NCBI GenBank assembly: GCA_029959195.1
Contig: CP114122.1
Location: 1,302,001 to 1,366,000 of the forward strand
DNA length: 64,000 nt
Source of the DNA: Dictyophora rubrovolvata
Taxonomy: Eukaryota > Basidiomycota > Agaricomycetes > Phallales > Phallaceae
Reading direction: 5' to 3'
In this document: positions 10,801-21,903 of the stretch, in pieces
How the letters are laid out: the number at the start of each line of letters is the position of its first letter
How positions within the stretch are numbered: the first letter of the stretch is position 1
The notes under the pieces: generated by a model
What the model was told of the DNA's origin: nothing
What the model saw: only the letters and a program-made list of their open reading frames with translations
The model's database searches: none
Program-made: the position numbers and the translations under genes

Positions 10801-11204
10801 AGGGTAGCGAACAGAGAAATGGGAGTAATATATTTAAATATGAATGATATAGGTAAATTTCATGTTTTAGAATGAAATGTGGTTGGGGGATACATTGGAG
10901 GTGAAAAGCAGTGGAGGATAAGCTGTAAAAAATTGCGAATAGACGAGTAATTTAAATGATGTACATAAATTTACAGAAATCTCATGTTCCTTTTTACAAT
11001 AAAAAACACGAAACGGTCGATTTGAACTTGGAAACCAATACACGAGTCGAAATAAAGAGTCTTGTCCACCTCCCGAGATAAATAATTTGTCTTTAAATGG
11101 TGTGATCAATTGGTCTGTACGAGTTGCCTCTTCATGCATCATGCATCATGTGTGACGTGGCCGTGACATCCTATGTGGTCTAGCTCCAGCCCTCCCACTG
11201 AGCA
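10801..11204. other. Intergenic
   Basis: About 400 bp between copy B and SOF1. Nothing is recognised. The last part is presumably the SOF1 promoter and 5' UTR. Confidence 0.5.
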
Positions 11205-13024
11205 ATGGTTAGTTAAAACTCGCCCGTAAAAATACCAAACTAATTAGATCTTTTATATATATATATATAGAAAATATCCGTTTTGCAACATGCTCCAGTC
11301 GAGCATTTACCAATGCGACCTGGAGATGTTACACCTACCTCGAGAAATTTGGACCCGCTAATGCATCCTTTCGCAAAGGCCAGGGAACGCAACAGAGCAT
11401 TAGTGGCTGTTAAGATGGAAAGAATGTTTGCTAAACCTTTTCTTGCAAGTCTCGAGGGTCATATCGATAGCGTTGGTGTCATGGCCAAAAAGCCTAATTC
11501 TTTAAATGTCATCGCCAGTGGCAGCGGAGATGGAGGTGCAGACTTTTACTTTGAATGTTTCAGTTGTTGCTTTATTTACTTACATTGAGCAGAGATTATT
11601 GTTCATGATATATCTCAAAGAAAACGACTGACGAGGACACAAGCTCACAACGGGATGCTTTCTGGCCTTTGCTTTACTACAAACAACCGAATTCTAAGCT
11701 GTGGGCATGATAAAACCGCAAAACTGTGGAGTTTAGAAACAGATAATCTATCTTCTGATGAAACAGGACCTTCCGAGGTAAAATGTCTTCTTCTGCAAAT
11801 GATATTGTTTAACCGCAATCTATTAGCGAAAACCTTTAAACGTGTATACCGAAAAAGCGCCATTGAAGTATGTCTGGTTGTCATGATGAAACAAAATATT
11901 GTTCATTCTTTTTTTCACAGTTCTATCGATCATCATCGTTCAGATCCAATATTCGTAACAGCCTCAAATGTAGTTCATTTGTGGGATGAATCAAAGTGAG
12001 TACGTCAGCTCACTCTTAAAGGATGTCTTTTTTAGTAACGTTCTATCCGAAGAACCTCACCTATATCAAATCTAACCTTCACAAGTTCAAACGAGACAAC
12101 AAATGCCGTCCGGTTTAATCCCTCGGAGTCTTCTGTCCTGGCTTCTGTCGGTTCAGACCGGTCCTTTATCCTATATGACGTCCGGACAGGAAAAGCAGAG
12201 CGGAGGGCAATCATGCAAGTCAGTGGCATTTAACATTACATTTTTAAAAAACCACTAGTCTCTTATACTGTATTTTTATTAGATGCGTATGAATTCCCTT
12301 GCATGGTCACCGACCTTTCCGACTACAGTCTTACTTGCCTCTGAAGACCACAATCTTTACACCTTTGACGTTCGCTCCCTTACTAATGCGACGCAAATTT
12401 ACAAAGCACATGTTTCCGCCGTTATGAGCTGTGATTGGAGTCCAACAGGTACCGAGTTCGTTAGCGGTGGCTGGGATCGTACAGTTCGAATATGGAGGGA
12501 GGGAGTGGGCGTGAGACCCGAAGTATATCATGCAAAACGGATGCAAAGGTCAGCTAGTATTATTACATCACATATTTGTCGTTTCCAGGTAGCTAACTTG
12601 TTCTTATCAGGGTTCTAAGTACATTGTTCACGTCAGATGCCAGGTTTGTTCTATCAGGATCCGATGACGGGAACGTAAGGTTATGGAAAGCCAAAGCTTC
12701 CGAAAAGCTGGGTGTTCTCGATACCCGCGAGCGAGCAGCGATAGAGTACCGGGAAACTCTTAAGAAACGATGGAAACACGATATCGAGGTTGGTCGGATT
12801 GAAAGGTACGTTCACTCGTAAAAAATAAAAACCCGCTCCTTCCAGCTTATTATCATTCCAGACGACGTCATATACCTAAGCCTGTTCTCAAAGCTGGACA
12901 GCTCAAGAAGACTATGTTGGACGCGAGGGCGGTTAAGGAAGATCGGAGACGACAACATACGAGGGCTGGAGAGAGTAAGCCGATGCCAGAGCGGAAGAAA
13001 ATTGTTATTAAGGAGGATAGCTGA
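11205..13024 (+). CDS. SOF1: SOF1/DCAF13 family WD40 protein (SSU processome)
   Basis: U3 snoRNP-associated protein needed for 18S rRNA maturation in the nucleolus. The protein starts M|KISVLQHAPVEHLPMR, matching the family start MKxKxLS only if the first coding exon is the ATG alone (11205-11207) followed by a 63-nt intron (11208-11270). The signature SRNLDPLMHPFAKARERNRA and LERMFAKPFLASLEGHIDSV follow. WD repeats then run LSCGHDKTAKLWSLET, DHHRSDPIFVTASNVVHLWD, SVLASVGSDRSFILYDVRTG, MNSLAWSPTFPTTVLLASED, EFVSGGWDRTVRIWREG and FVLSGSDDGNVRLWKAKASE. The C-terminal SOF1 domain has RRRHIPKPVLKAGQLKKTML and ends PERKKIVIKEDS. About nine exons, roughly 445 residues. The intron ending near 12052 uses the later acceptor (gaag), because the first AG leads to a stop. 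Confidence 0.94.
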
Positions 13025-13206
13025 CATATCTGTCCTGGGAATATACTTTGTTACTTTCGACAGTGCATGTTCACGACATTCGTAGTGAATCGAACCCATT
13101 AATCTCGCGGGGGATTTGCTGATCCCGAGAGATAGATATACAGGGGAAAATACTTTGTAGTTCATCAATATCAGCAGGGACTCATACCAGAAACATGCTC
13201 ACGACA

Positions 13207-13596
13207 TTATAAGCTTAGTTCACCCAAAGTCATCATTATTGCAATAATGATCAATATTCCAACTAACATGGAACTCAAAACCATGACTGCAATCTCGGTA
13301 GGACTAAACGGATCCATCTTGATCTTGTTACGCGAAGTATCGATGACATATTCATCTTCTAAGTGTCCATGCAGCTCTTTGGGTGATATTCTTGATTGGG
13401 ATAACAGGGGAGTAACCCCATCCCTACTGCTGGCGACGTTGGGTGTGTGACTGCCACTCGACCGAAACGTCGGGTCTAACGATGGTGATTGGGAATTATG
13501 GTAGTCATTCGGATAATTTAGTTCCTCATAAACGTTTTCGTAAGAGAATGCAAGCAACGATGATTCAGAAGGCGAAGAGGGAGGTGACTTGTTCAT
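13207..13596 (-). CDS. Small tail-anchored membrane protein, hypothetical
   Basis: A single-exon frame of 129 residues. It starts MNKSPPSSPSESSLLAFSYE, has a polar Ser/Pro-rich body, and has one hydrophobic segment close to the C-terminus (IAVMVLSSMLVGILIIIAIM) followed by a short tail, TLGELSL. No signal peptide is visible, so the layout fits a tail-anchored protein with its N-terminus in the cytosol. No family is recognised. It lies between convergent SOF1 and the CYP40 gene, in the same direction as the latter. The composition looks like real coding sequence, but a spliced alternative cannot be excluded. Confidence 0.6.
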   Translation of the reverse strand: MNKSPPSSPSESSLLAFSYENVYEELNYPNDYHNSQSPSLDPTFRSSGSHTPNVASSRDGVTPLLSQSRISPKELHGHLEDEYVIDTSRNKIKMDPFSPTEIAVMVLSSMLVGILIIIAIMMTLGELSL

Positions 13597-13714
13597 GACA
13601 ATCTTGGAGGGATCGGACTTGGAAAATTCCTTGATTCATCCAATGCTCTTGATTAGTACTGAATATTTTCATACTTCTACAAAGTTCCCATTTCCAAGTT
13701 TATTATCCAAATCC

Positions 13715-15383
13715 TTAACCAAACATCTTTTTGAATGCCTTCTTCTCCTTTTCCCGACGCTGCTTTTTACGCTCCCTTAATTTACCCAATTCTCCAACAA
13801 TGGCTTGATCAGAGGGGACTAATTGATTTGCTTGCACCAAGTCACTTTCAGCTTCCTCATCCAACTTCAAACCTGATCTCGCCAGCGCTCGTCGATATAA
13901 AGCTTTGGCTAAAAGCAAAACTTAATTACACAAGGACAAAACCAGTGAATTTCGATACGCACCTTTGTCTTTATCGGAAAGTTGGGAGTTTCCTAGTACA
14001 CGAGTTGTATTCGCATCGACAAGTGTATAGCTTGGATTGGGGTCTTTAAGAGCCGCCATGCTTGAGTTTAGTAATAGGGAGGCCAAAATAGCCTTGTAAT
14101 CCTTGTCAAGATCTTCCTCTGTTCCCTCGGGCAGGTTTAGGTGAACATCAAGGTATCGAATGGCCTCTGTCACCAAAGTAAGTAACAAAAAAAGAGGAGA
14201 GAGGAGTTGACATTTACTCTGATATTTGTGTGAAGCACCCGTAAAGTCACCTTCCTTGAAGAGGGTGTTTCCAATCTCACGCAGTTCTTTTGCGATAGCG
14301 AGTGTCGTTTCAGGTTTTGAAAGATCAGTGTCATCGTCATCTGGATAATCTTCGTAGCGATCCCCGTCCGTTCGGAGTGCCGTCTCTTGAAGGTATGGAT
14401 CATTAGGATCTAATTGACCAGACTTGGTAATTACGGCAGGTTCCACGGGAACATCGCTAGACGATGTGCGAAGATTTTCAATTTGTCGAACTAGATGTGT
14501 GCAAGGGGCGCGTCATACATTTATTTGGGAGTGCCAAATTCATCCGACTCAACATACCAATAGACTTTCCGCGGATGACTTCACCGAATACGACATGTTT
14601 ACCATCCAAATGTGGTGTGGGGGCAGCTGTGATGAAAAATTGACTGTACTCTGTTAAAAAAAACAAAACCCTACTATGAGGCCTACGAATGCAACCTACC
14701 TGCCATTGGTATCTTTTCCTGCATTGGCCTAGTTTGTAGCTGTGAAAAACTGTGAAAGCATAGGTCGCATTACTTTCTTACCATTGAAAGCTATAGTTCA
14801 ATATATATATATCAGTATGTCTGGCGGTCATAAGAATTTACTTACCAAGAACGGCTTGGTATGATTGACAGAGAAGTTTTCATCAGCAAATTTTTCTCCA
14901 TATATCGACTCTCCTCCTGTAATGTTGTGAATGTAATAAAACAGCGCCAAACTAACACAATAACAAACCAGTTCCTGTCAATCACGTATTATCAGGATGA
15001 ATGATGCAATAAACTAAAAGAAAAGAAAAGCTAACCGTTTCCCATCGTGAAATCTCCACCTTGAATCATAAATCTATTTCATATATATAAGTCTGGGGCA
15101 CAGTGAGGTATTTGAACAATGAATTACCCTTTTATAATGCGGTGAAAGGAGCTGTTTTCATAATGTAAAGGCTTCCCGGATTTCCCTACACCCTTCTCGC
15201 CAGTGCATAAGGCTCCTAATTGGCGACGTTTAACAATCGAACGTATAACACAATTGGAAACTCACGGAAGTTGTCTGCCGTCTGGGGAACAATATCCGAG
15301 TATAAGGAAAACACGACCCGACCGACAGGGTTTCCTCCAATAGAGATATCGAAGAAGGTAATAGCTCTTTCGGCAGTAGGCAT
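13715..15383 (-). CDS. CPR6: Peptidyl-prolyl cis-trans isomerase D (cyclophilin 40, CPR6-like)
   Basis: Hsp90 co-chaperone: an N-terminal cyclophilin domain and C-terminal TPRs, about 375 residues. Start [20 protein letters not shown] (ATG 15383). The order is then [94 protein letters not shown] and [10 protein letters not shown]. The active-site FHRII, QGGDF, SQFFI and [10 protein letters not shown] motifs are intact. The linker is acidic (YPDDDDTD). TPR helices follow ([55 protein letters not shown]), ending [13 protein letters not shown]. The conserved GNGTGGES and PFLLSMANAG can be made only with a 6-nt exon (14969-14974, gaactg) and a 9-nt exon (14782-14790, ctttcaatg), each between good splice sites. 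Confidence 0.94.
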
Positions 15384-15613
15384 TTCTTTGGAAAATACAA
15401 GACCAAATGCCCGTGCAGATAAACCAGGAGAATCACAATCGCAGATGGAGGCGGCGCGAACCGTAGGAGACGTATACGCTATACGCTACGTTGCGGAAGT
15501 GTTCGCCGATGCTCTATTATTTATAGCACTCAATTGCCGCGGTTTTCTTCTCGCACCTTCTGGAGCAGTCACTATTAGTCAAGCGCCGGCATACATTTTT
15601 GGAGTTACATATA

Positions 15614-15767
15614 AAGTGACTCCAAAAACTGATCGCGCGCGTGACACTTTTGTGCGCGCATGTAAATATCTCGTTGAATAAATTATTTAAAATCATGAAT
15701 TTATTTACCAAGATAGATTAATATATTACCTACATTATTCATTATTAGACCTAAGAGTAAATGTTAG
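15614..15767 (+). repeat. Left terminal inverted repeat of the 1.56-kb element
   Basis: 154 bp from AAGTGACTCC to AATGTTAG. It pairs with 17025-17178 with two mismatches. Confidence 0.9.
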
Positions 15768-17024
15768 CGGCGTAAAAAATATTCGTGTCTTTTCGACATG
15801 ACTCCGTGTGATCAGTTTTTTAGCTTATGCCCCAGAATGCATATTTGGCACCCTGAGGGATAAATTATACACCTTTGAAGTGTTGAGATGGACGGAAAGT
15901 ATTAAATTATATCATTCAAATCTTATTCTATCAGATCTGCTATTATTATTTTGTGGTGAGACTCTCCATAAACTGTTTTCAAGGGATCACCTCCGGAGGA
16001 TGTCATTGTTATACCATCATATTTATTAAAGATAAATGGCACCATGTAAGGATTGATAAATGATAAATAATGTTAAATGACGTCAAAAACAACTTTTCAA
16101 GTCATATTAATCAGATGCTTTTGATCATTCTCATATCAGCTACCCGGTCCAAAGGCCAGTTTTGAACAGTATGGCACAGATCCCTATAAGCATTTTTCAC
16201 CATGAAAATAATATGAGAAGTTTCATTTATGAGTCCTACCACATATAAGAATGAGTAATATCCAAAGCCTATCTGAATTGGTGTTGAGATTGCATTTTTT
16301 CTTGTGTGCCAGCTTAGCCCTGAGCAAAGGTAAACTGGAAATATATAGCACTGGCTCAATGATAAGTATGGATGATATGATTGTCTAAATACATCAAATT
16401 AGGATAAAGTAATGTTTAGACCTCTACATTTTATTCCTGATACATATTTCTATGTATGGGAGTACCATGGTGATATCCTTGAACAGTCACCGGAATACAC
16501 TACTCTCTCCAATGTATTACAGGGCAATATTCATGGGCTACTGTGAAGAATATAGTCATAAGAAATGGATTCCTGAGTTTTGATGACATTATCAGAGTTT
16601 AGGCTCCTAAATGGACAATTTATTGTACATTTGGCTTGCATACAGGGAGGATGACATTAATAAAATGCTATGAAACAACCATTAAACTACTTATTTAATC
16701 ATTTAATTTTTAAGAGATATCAATTTAAACTCAAAGGAATGTAATCAAGCTTATCACCATGAAATGAGAACTTGTGTAAGTGCAAAACAGAGAGCAGTGC
16801 ATTCTATTGAAAGAATTTTGATAAAGTAATAATAGATGGAGTCATTTCTATCATGTTCTGTGCTGGAACCATACTGATGATATCAAAGATAATACCTATC
16901 AATTTTGAGAGCCAATGATGAATGAAAATTACGGCGAAAATCATGTTTTTGTGTTGTTTGAAGGTCAGCTCAAAAGCTGATCATATTCAGTCATGTGGCG
17001 AAGACCTGAATATCTCTGACACAA

Positions 17025-17178
17025 CTAACATTTACTCTTAGGTCTAATAATGAATAATGTAGGTAATATATTAATCTATCTTGGTAAATAAATTCATGAT
17101 TTTAAATAATTTATTCAACGAGATATTTACATGCGCGCACAAAAGTGTCGCGCGCGCGATCAGTTTTTGGAGCCACTT
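17025..17178 (-). repeat. Right terminal inverted repeat of the 1.56-kb element
   Basis: Reverse complement of 15614-15767. The outer end reads GGAGCCACTT. Confidence 0.9.
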
Positions 17179-18623
17179 CATCTTTGAAGATTGGAATTCC
17201 ATCAGAACGTTTTTCATCTTAATAGGGACTCAATGAATGCGATGGATTGGCAGAAAATAATTAAAGAGATCGAAAATTTCATTCGTAATCATTCCAACGC
17301 TAGTAGCAATAAAATATCATTGTTGTAGGGTGTACGCATTGGTGTCATTCCAAATTTCCAGATGCAATCAACTTCAATTCGGTACTGTCGCCGTGTTCCA
17401 TTATCTCTACTTACCAAATGTCTCACTTGTAATATGAACGGCCCAAGTTCCGCTGAACTCACCGCGGTTGATAACTGAGGTCATCAAGGCCCCCACTATA
17501 AGATCTTGAATATAACCGTGGAGGGATTGAATCCAGTTCCGTACCAAATAATAATTAAATAATCATCCAAAGAAATGAGTTGCAATTGGAATCGTAAAGA
17601 GCTCGTGGGCTAGGACATCGTTATAAGGGGGGACTACTAGTAGAATCCATATACATGAATTAGAATTGTCGTGTATTCGTCTGACGTCCAAGAGATATAT
17701 ACAGACTCTGGTTTTTGGGTAGATCATTTGAAGGTCTGCCATGGACCATGGTTATTACACTGGCTACGATAAACTCGGGCTAACTTGAAATGGACTTTGT
17801 CAGGCTCTGTGAGGTGGAAATTGAAAAAAACTAGGAAATATAATAAAAACATGTTCTTTCTTGTTGTCCGCTTGTGACCCACTGTACAACCTCACCGATC
17901 AATTTCGGTTATTGTTCGTTGTTTTAACTATTTTCATAACAACTTTGAAGGGTAAAAATATCATGCGGATAATCCTGAGGAATTGTGTTGGGAGCTTCTT
18001 AGTGAAGATTTCCGAGACAAGGCAGAGTCCACGCCGTCGAATGCAATACATGACGATTTCACCCACGCATGTTTTCATTCGTGTGTATGATGTGCATGAA
18101 ATACAGAAATAAACTAAACTAACCAGCAGGCCTATAAATATAAATATAAACATAGATAAGAATAAAAAATCAGGCTTGTCAATCTGGCTGATGATTGAAA
18201 CCAAGGTTCAATATCTCGCGTAAGTTGCCACCTAACGACATACTCCATACTCTGGACAGCATTGTCCAGAAGAGTGGGACAGAGTATGACCGTCCCGTCT
18301 TCACGAAACTTTCTTTTCAAGTCTAGGGTAATTAACAATCCTGAGATGCTGCACGTTCAGTTTTCTTTGACTCGTCCCAAAATCATTTAATCTGCTCGGG
18401 TCAACTGCCGATGTCTGCCGCGAGTCGGCCGGCGGGGTTCGAATCTATTTTACCATAGGAACCTGTCCTAAAGCTTAAAGACAGTCCGTCCGAGTCTGCC
18501 CTTTCTGTCCTTCGGTTTTCGGTTCTTTTAACAACGCAGGTCGTTCGCTCTTTCTTTAATCTCCTTTAATTCTCTCCATCTCTCTCTTTTCTTCTCGCTT
18601 TCTATCTGTTAGAATAGCTAATT
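17179..18623. other. Intergenic, upstream of the NADPH oxidase
   Basis: 1.4 kb without a confident gene. A coding-like minus-strand stretch lies at 17415-17544. 18540-18620 is a CT-rich tract before the NOX start, typical of a fungal 5' UTR. Confidence 0.5.
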
Positions 18624-20777
18624 ATGAAGCGTTCCTCCGGTCTCGATTTTTCAGACAGCGACAGATTCCCTGCTGCTATGACTGACCACCCAGACATTGT
18701 CATTGATCCTATGACAGGACCTAGTCATCTACAACGGAACAAGACAGAGCGTAGGAGGCTCCAGGGACTAATGAGGGTCGACGGCCCACGGCAAGTGGAA
18801 AGAGTCACTTACTCTCCTCGCAATCTACGCGACAAATGGAACCACTGGATGGTCAACGAGGGTGGAAAGCGACTCTTCTTTTTTCTCTGGATTTTTCTCC
18901 AATTACTTGTCGCGGTTTTCGGCTTCGCTAATTACAAACTTAAAGACAACCTTAACACTGCCAGAGCCACATTCGGGATTACCTACCGTAAGTTCAAACT
19001 TGGCGGTCATTCTGAAGCCTATTTTCAATATTTCATTTATTTATTTATTTTCTTTCCAGCCATCGCTCGTATGGCTGCGCTAGTTCTACACGTCCTGGTT
19101 GTATTCATATTACTCCCAGTCTGCCGCAACTTCATTTCCATATTCCGTCGTACACCATTGAACTCGTACATTCCCTTCGATAAAAACATAACGTTTCACA
19201 AGGCTGTTGCATGGTCAATCGTGTTCTGGACACTCGTACACATCCTAGCGCACATGGTTAACTTCGCAAGACTTGCAAAGGCAGACCCTGACGCGACTAC
19301 TACCGGCCAGCGGTTCGTTGTTTTCCTAGAGGCTAATTTTGCCACTGGTCCCGGAGCTACTGGATGGATCATGACCGTTTGTCTGGGATTGATGGTTTGG
19401 TATGCCATGGAAAAACGTCGTCGAGCCCATTTCGAACGGTTTTGGTACTCTCACCATCTTTTCCTTCCTTTCTTCCTTTGCTGGCAATTGCACGGCATGT
19501 TCTGCATGATTAAGCCTGATAGGGCTCCGTTTTGTTCATGGAACACGATCGGTGTTTTTTGGGTAAGAAATTTTTATGTAAACGAAACATTTGTGATGCT
19601 AAATTACATTCTAGAGGTACTGGTTAGTCGGCGGGTTAACCTACACCTTTGAACGTATTCTCCGAGAAGTTCGGGCACGTCATAGAACTTATATCTCCAA
19701 AGTTATTCAACACCCGTCAAAAGTGGTTGAATTACAAATCAAGAAGGAGAAGACAAAAGTTCGAGCGGGTCAATATATTTTCATCTGTATTCCCGAAATT
19801 TCGTATTTCCAATGGCATCCGTTCACGCTCACCTCCGCCCCACAAGAGGACTACTTGTCTGTTCATATCCGTGTAGTCGGCGATTTCACCGAGGCGGTGG
19901 CTAAAGCCGTTGGGTGTAACTTTGATACTAGAAGCGAAAAAGGCGATGATGCTGAAATGCCGGTTGCGCCTCCGATAAATAAAAATCTTCCTCGTGTCAT
20001 GGTGGACGGTCCATTCGGCAGTGCATCAGAGGATTTTTTGAATTATGAAACGATTCTTCTCGTTGGTGCTGGTATTGGAGTTACGCCCTTCGCATCTATT
20101 CTGAAGACGATCTGGTATAGCATAAATGACAATCGTAAGACAACTAAGACACGATTGACCCAGGTATGGAAAAATCTTGGAGAAAGGTTTTAAACTGCGA
20201 CGATTATTCTAACGAACCTTTTTGTTCTTTTTTCTTTCAGGTTTATTTCGTATGGGTTATTCGTGATTTCGGTTCGGCTGAATGGTTCCATTCATTGCTA
20301 CACGCCATAGAAGAGCAAGACACTCAGAACCGTATTGAGATTAGTATATATCTCACCGCCAAGATCAAGGATGACGAGATGAACAACATTATCGTACAGG
20401 ATGTTGGTTCAGAGAAGGATGCTATAACCTCGCTGCGAGCGCCGACGCACTTTGGACGGCCTAATTGGGATAGAGTTTTCCCGTCTATCGTGGAGAAGCA
20501 TCCTGAAACTGACATCGGTGTGTTCTATTGTGGACCGTCAGCCCTGTCCCGAACGTGAGTTTTTCTATTCATTTCATATTTCCAGCGAAGTTCATCGGTC
20601 TTTTTCTCACCCCGGAATTTTGATTAGACTCCATGCCACATGCAACAAGTATACCAATCCCAAAGGAACGAGGTTCTTCTTTGGCAAAGGTTCGTTTTGC
20701 CCGAATGAGAACAAGGAACACCTGATTGATTGACCATAAACTTGATTCTTTTTTTTTTTCAAATAGAGAACTTTTAA
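18624..20777 (+). CDS. NADPH oxidase, NoxB-like
   Basis: Transmembrane flavocytochrome that makes superoxide from NADPH, about 600 residues. It starts MKRSSGLDFSDSDRFPAAMT. The polar N-terminal extension of about 75 residues before the first membrane segment favours the NoxB class over NoxA. The ferric-reductase-type membrane domain has FGFANYKLKDNLNTARATFG and the haem-histidine helices KAVAWSIVFWTLVHILAHMV and WYSHHLFLPFFLCWQLHG. The FAD site is WHPFTLTSAPQEDYLSVHIR. NADPH-binding parts are DGPFGSASEDFL, LLVGAGIGVTPFASIL, VYFVWVIRDFGSAEWF and GVFYCGPSALSRTL, ending TRFFFGKENF. Introns lie near 18988-19058, 19564-19614, 20164-20240 and two more before the stop. All catalytic regions are present. 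Regulatory partners (NoxR, Rac) are not in this window. Confidence 0.94.
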
Positions 20778-21903
20778 GCGGAAATATGCCAGCGTGCAGG
20801 GCGGCGAACAGCTCTTCGTCTCTTTTTTGGATATCTTTATGATTTTATCTTCCTTCTTGAATTTCATCGGGCTATGAACTAAATAAACATTTCATAGAGG
20901 TTCACCACAAGGGGAGGAGAAGAGTGCTAGCGCTTTTTGTAACTCTCTTATTGATATGACGGCCTGTCATAAACATATATATGTTGTTTTGTTGTATAAA
21001 TAAATAATGTAGCTGTTGCTACACGAACAAATACGCTGCGATGCGATGTGATGTACATATTTTTGATTTTTTGATATATCAATTAGTTGTGAATTCCGTC
21101 AGAATCAGACACATGGGTGCACGCGGTTGCCTGAAGTGACTGATTTGGCTCCTCAGGTCAAAAGGGGCTGACCGTGCGTGGCATGGCGTGAAAAGAAAGT
21201 GCTACGTACTCATTCCACTCCGATCTACTCAATATACATACATGCACACCCTTCAACCAACGCATCATTGAGTATATAGCAATTGCAAGTGCCTAAGGCG
21301 CCGCGCTAGACCGTCAAAGCAGTGCTGCGAACCGTATATTTTCTTTTCAAATCCGTGATCGTCTCACATGTTCGATTCTTTTTTTTTCAGGGTCGGATAA
21401 TCATTTGAAGAAACACGTTCTATATTGAGCCACGAATTTTGCGCCCAATATCAAAGATCGTACCAACGCGGTTAGATCCGGTGAGAAATTACCGCTTCAT
21501 ATAAACAAGTCAGAGATAAGGAAATTCATACGTCCGTATGTATGTATTTATGTATGTATGAAGAGTTCCGGAACGTGTTATAAGCATGCAAAACTATATG
21601 CACTTTTCACCAAATACAGACGAAGGCGATGTAGAATACAAAGAATCCAATCATACAATGTAAAAGCAATTAAGATAATGCGGCGACAAAATGTACTTTG
21701 AAAATCTCTCCTCTTCATTAATGCAAAACTTGGGAAAAAAGAAAAAGAAAAGAAAAGAGGAAAACATGCGGTATAAAATTCTCTAAGATAAAACGGAATA
21801 AGTCATCAAAAAAAAGCAGCAGGCAAAGGAATTAAAACGAATAATCAAAATGCAAAGGGGGGTAAAAGCAGCAGCAGAAGAAATAACTATGTAGATTATC
21901 AAA
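20778..21903. other. Intergenic, convergent 3' ends
   Basis: 1.1 kb between the NOX stop and the homeodomain gene's stop. There is a short (TATG)n-like run near 21535-21562. No gene is recognised. Confidence 0.5.

Larger units (their letters stand above)
15614..17178. mobile_element. Non-autonomous DNA transposon with 154-bp terminal inverted repeats
   Basis: A 1,565-bp element bounded by inverted repeats 15614-15767 and 17025-17178. Both are 154 bp and differ at only two positions that I can see. The ends read AAGTG(A/G)CTCCAAAAACTG followed by a CG-rich GCGCGC tract. Outside the left end is TA and outside the right end is CA, so a TA target duplication of Tc1/mariner type with one mutated copy is possible but not proven. 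The 1.26-kb AT-rich interior has only short frames (15808-16029 plus, 16111-16359 minus) with no transposase motif I recognise. The near-perfect arms suggest a recent insertion. It lies about 230 bp upstream of the CYP40 start. Confidence 0.82.

Noticed and set aside
15808-16359. Transposase inside the 1.56-kb element
   Set aside because: Two short frames on opposite strands, neither with a DDE/D-type motif or helix-turn-helix that I can recognise.
18370-18445. Possible tRNA, because of GGGGTTCGAATCT near 18425
   Set aside because: No matching acceptor stem, D-arm or anticodon arm can be folded around it.
21295-21345. GGCGCCGCGCTAGACCG stretch resembling a tRNA D-arm
   Set aside because: No T-arm or acceptor stem at the right distance on either strand.
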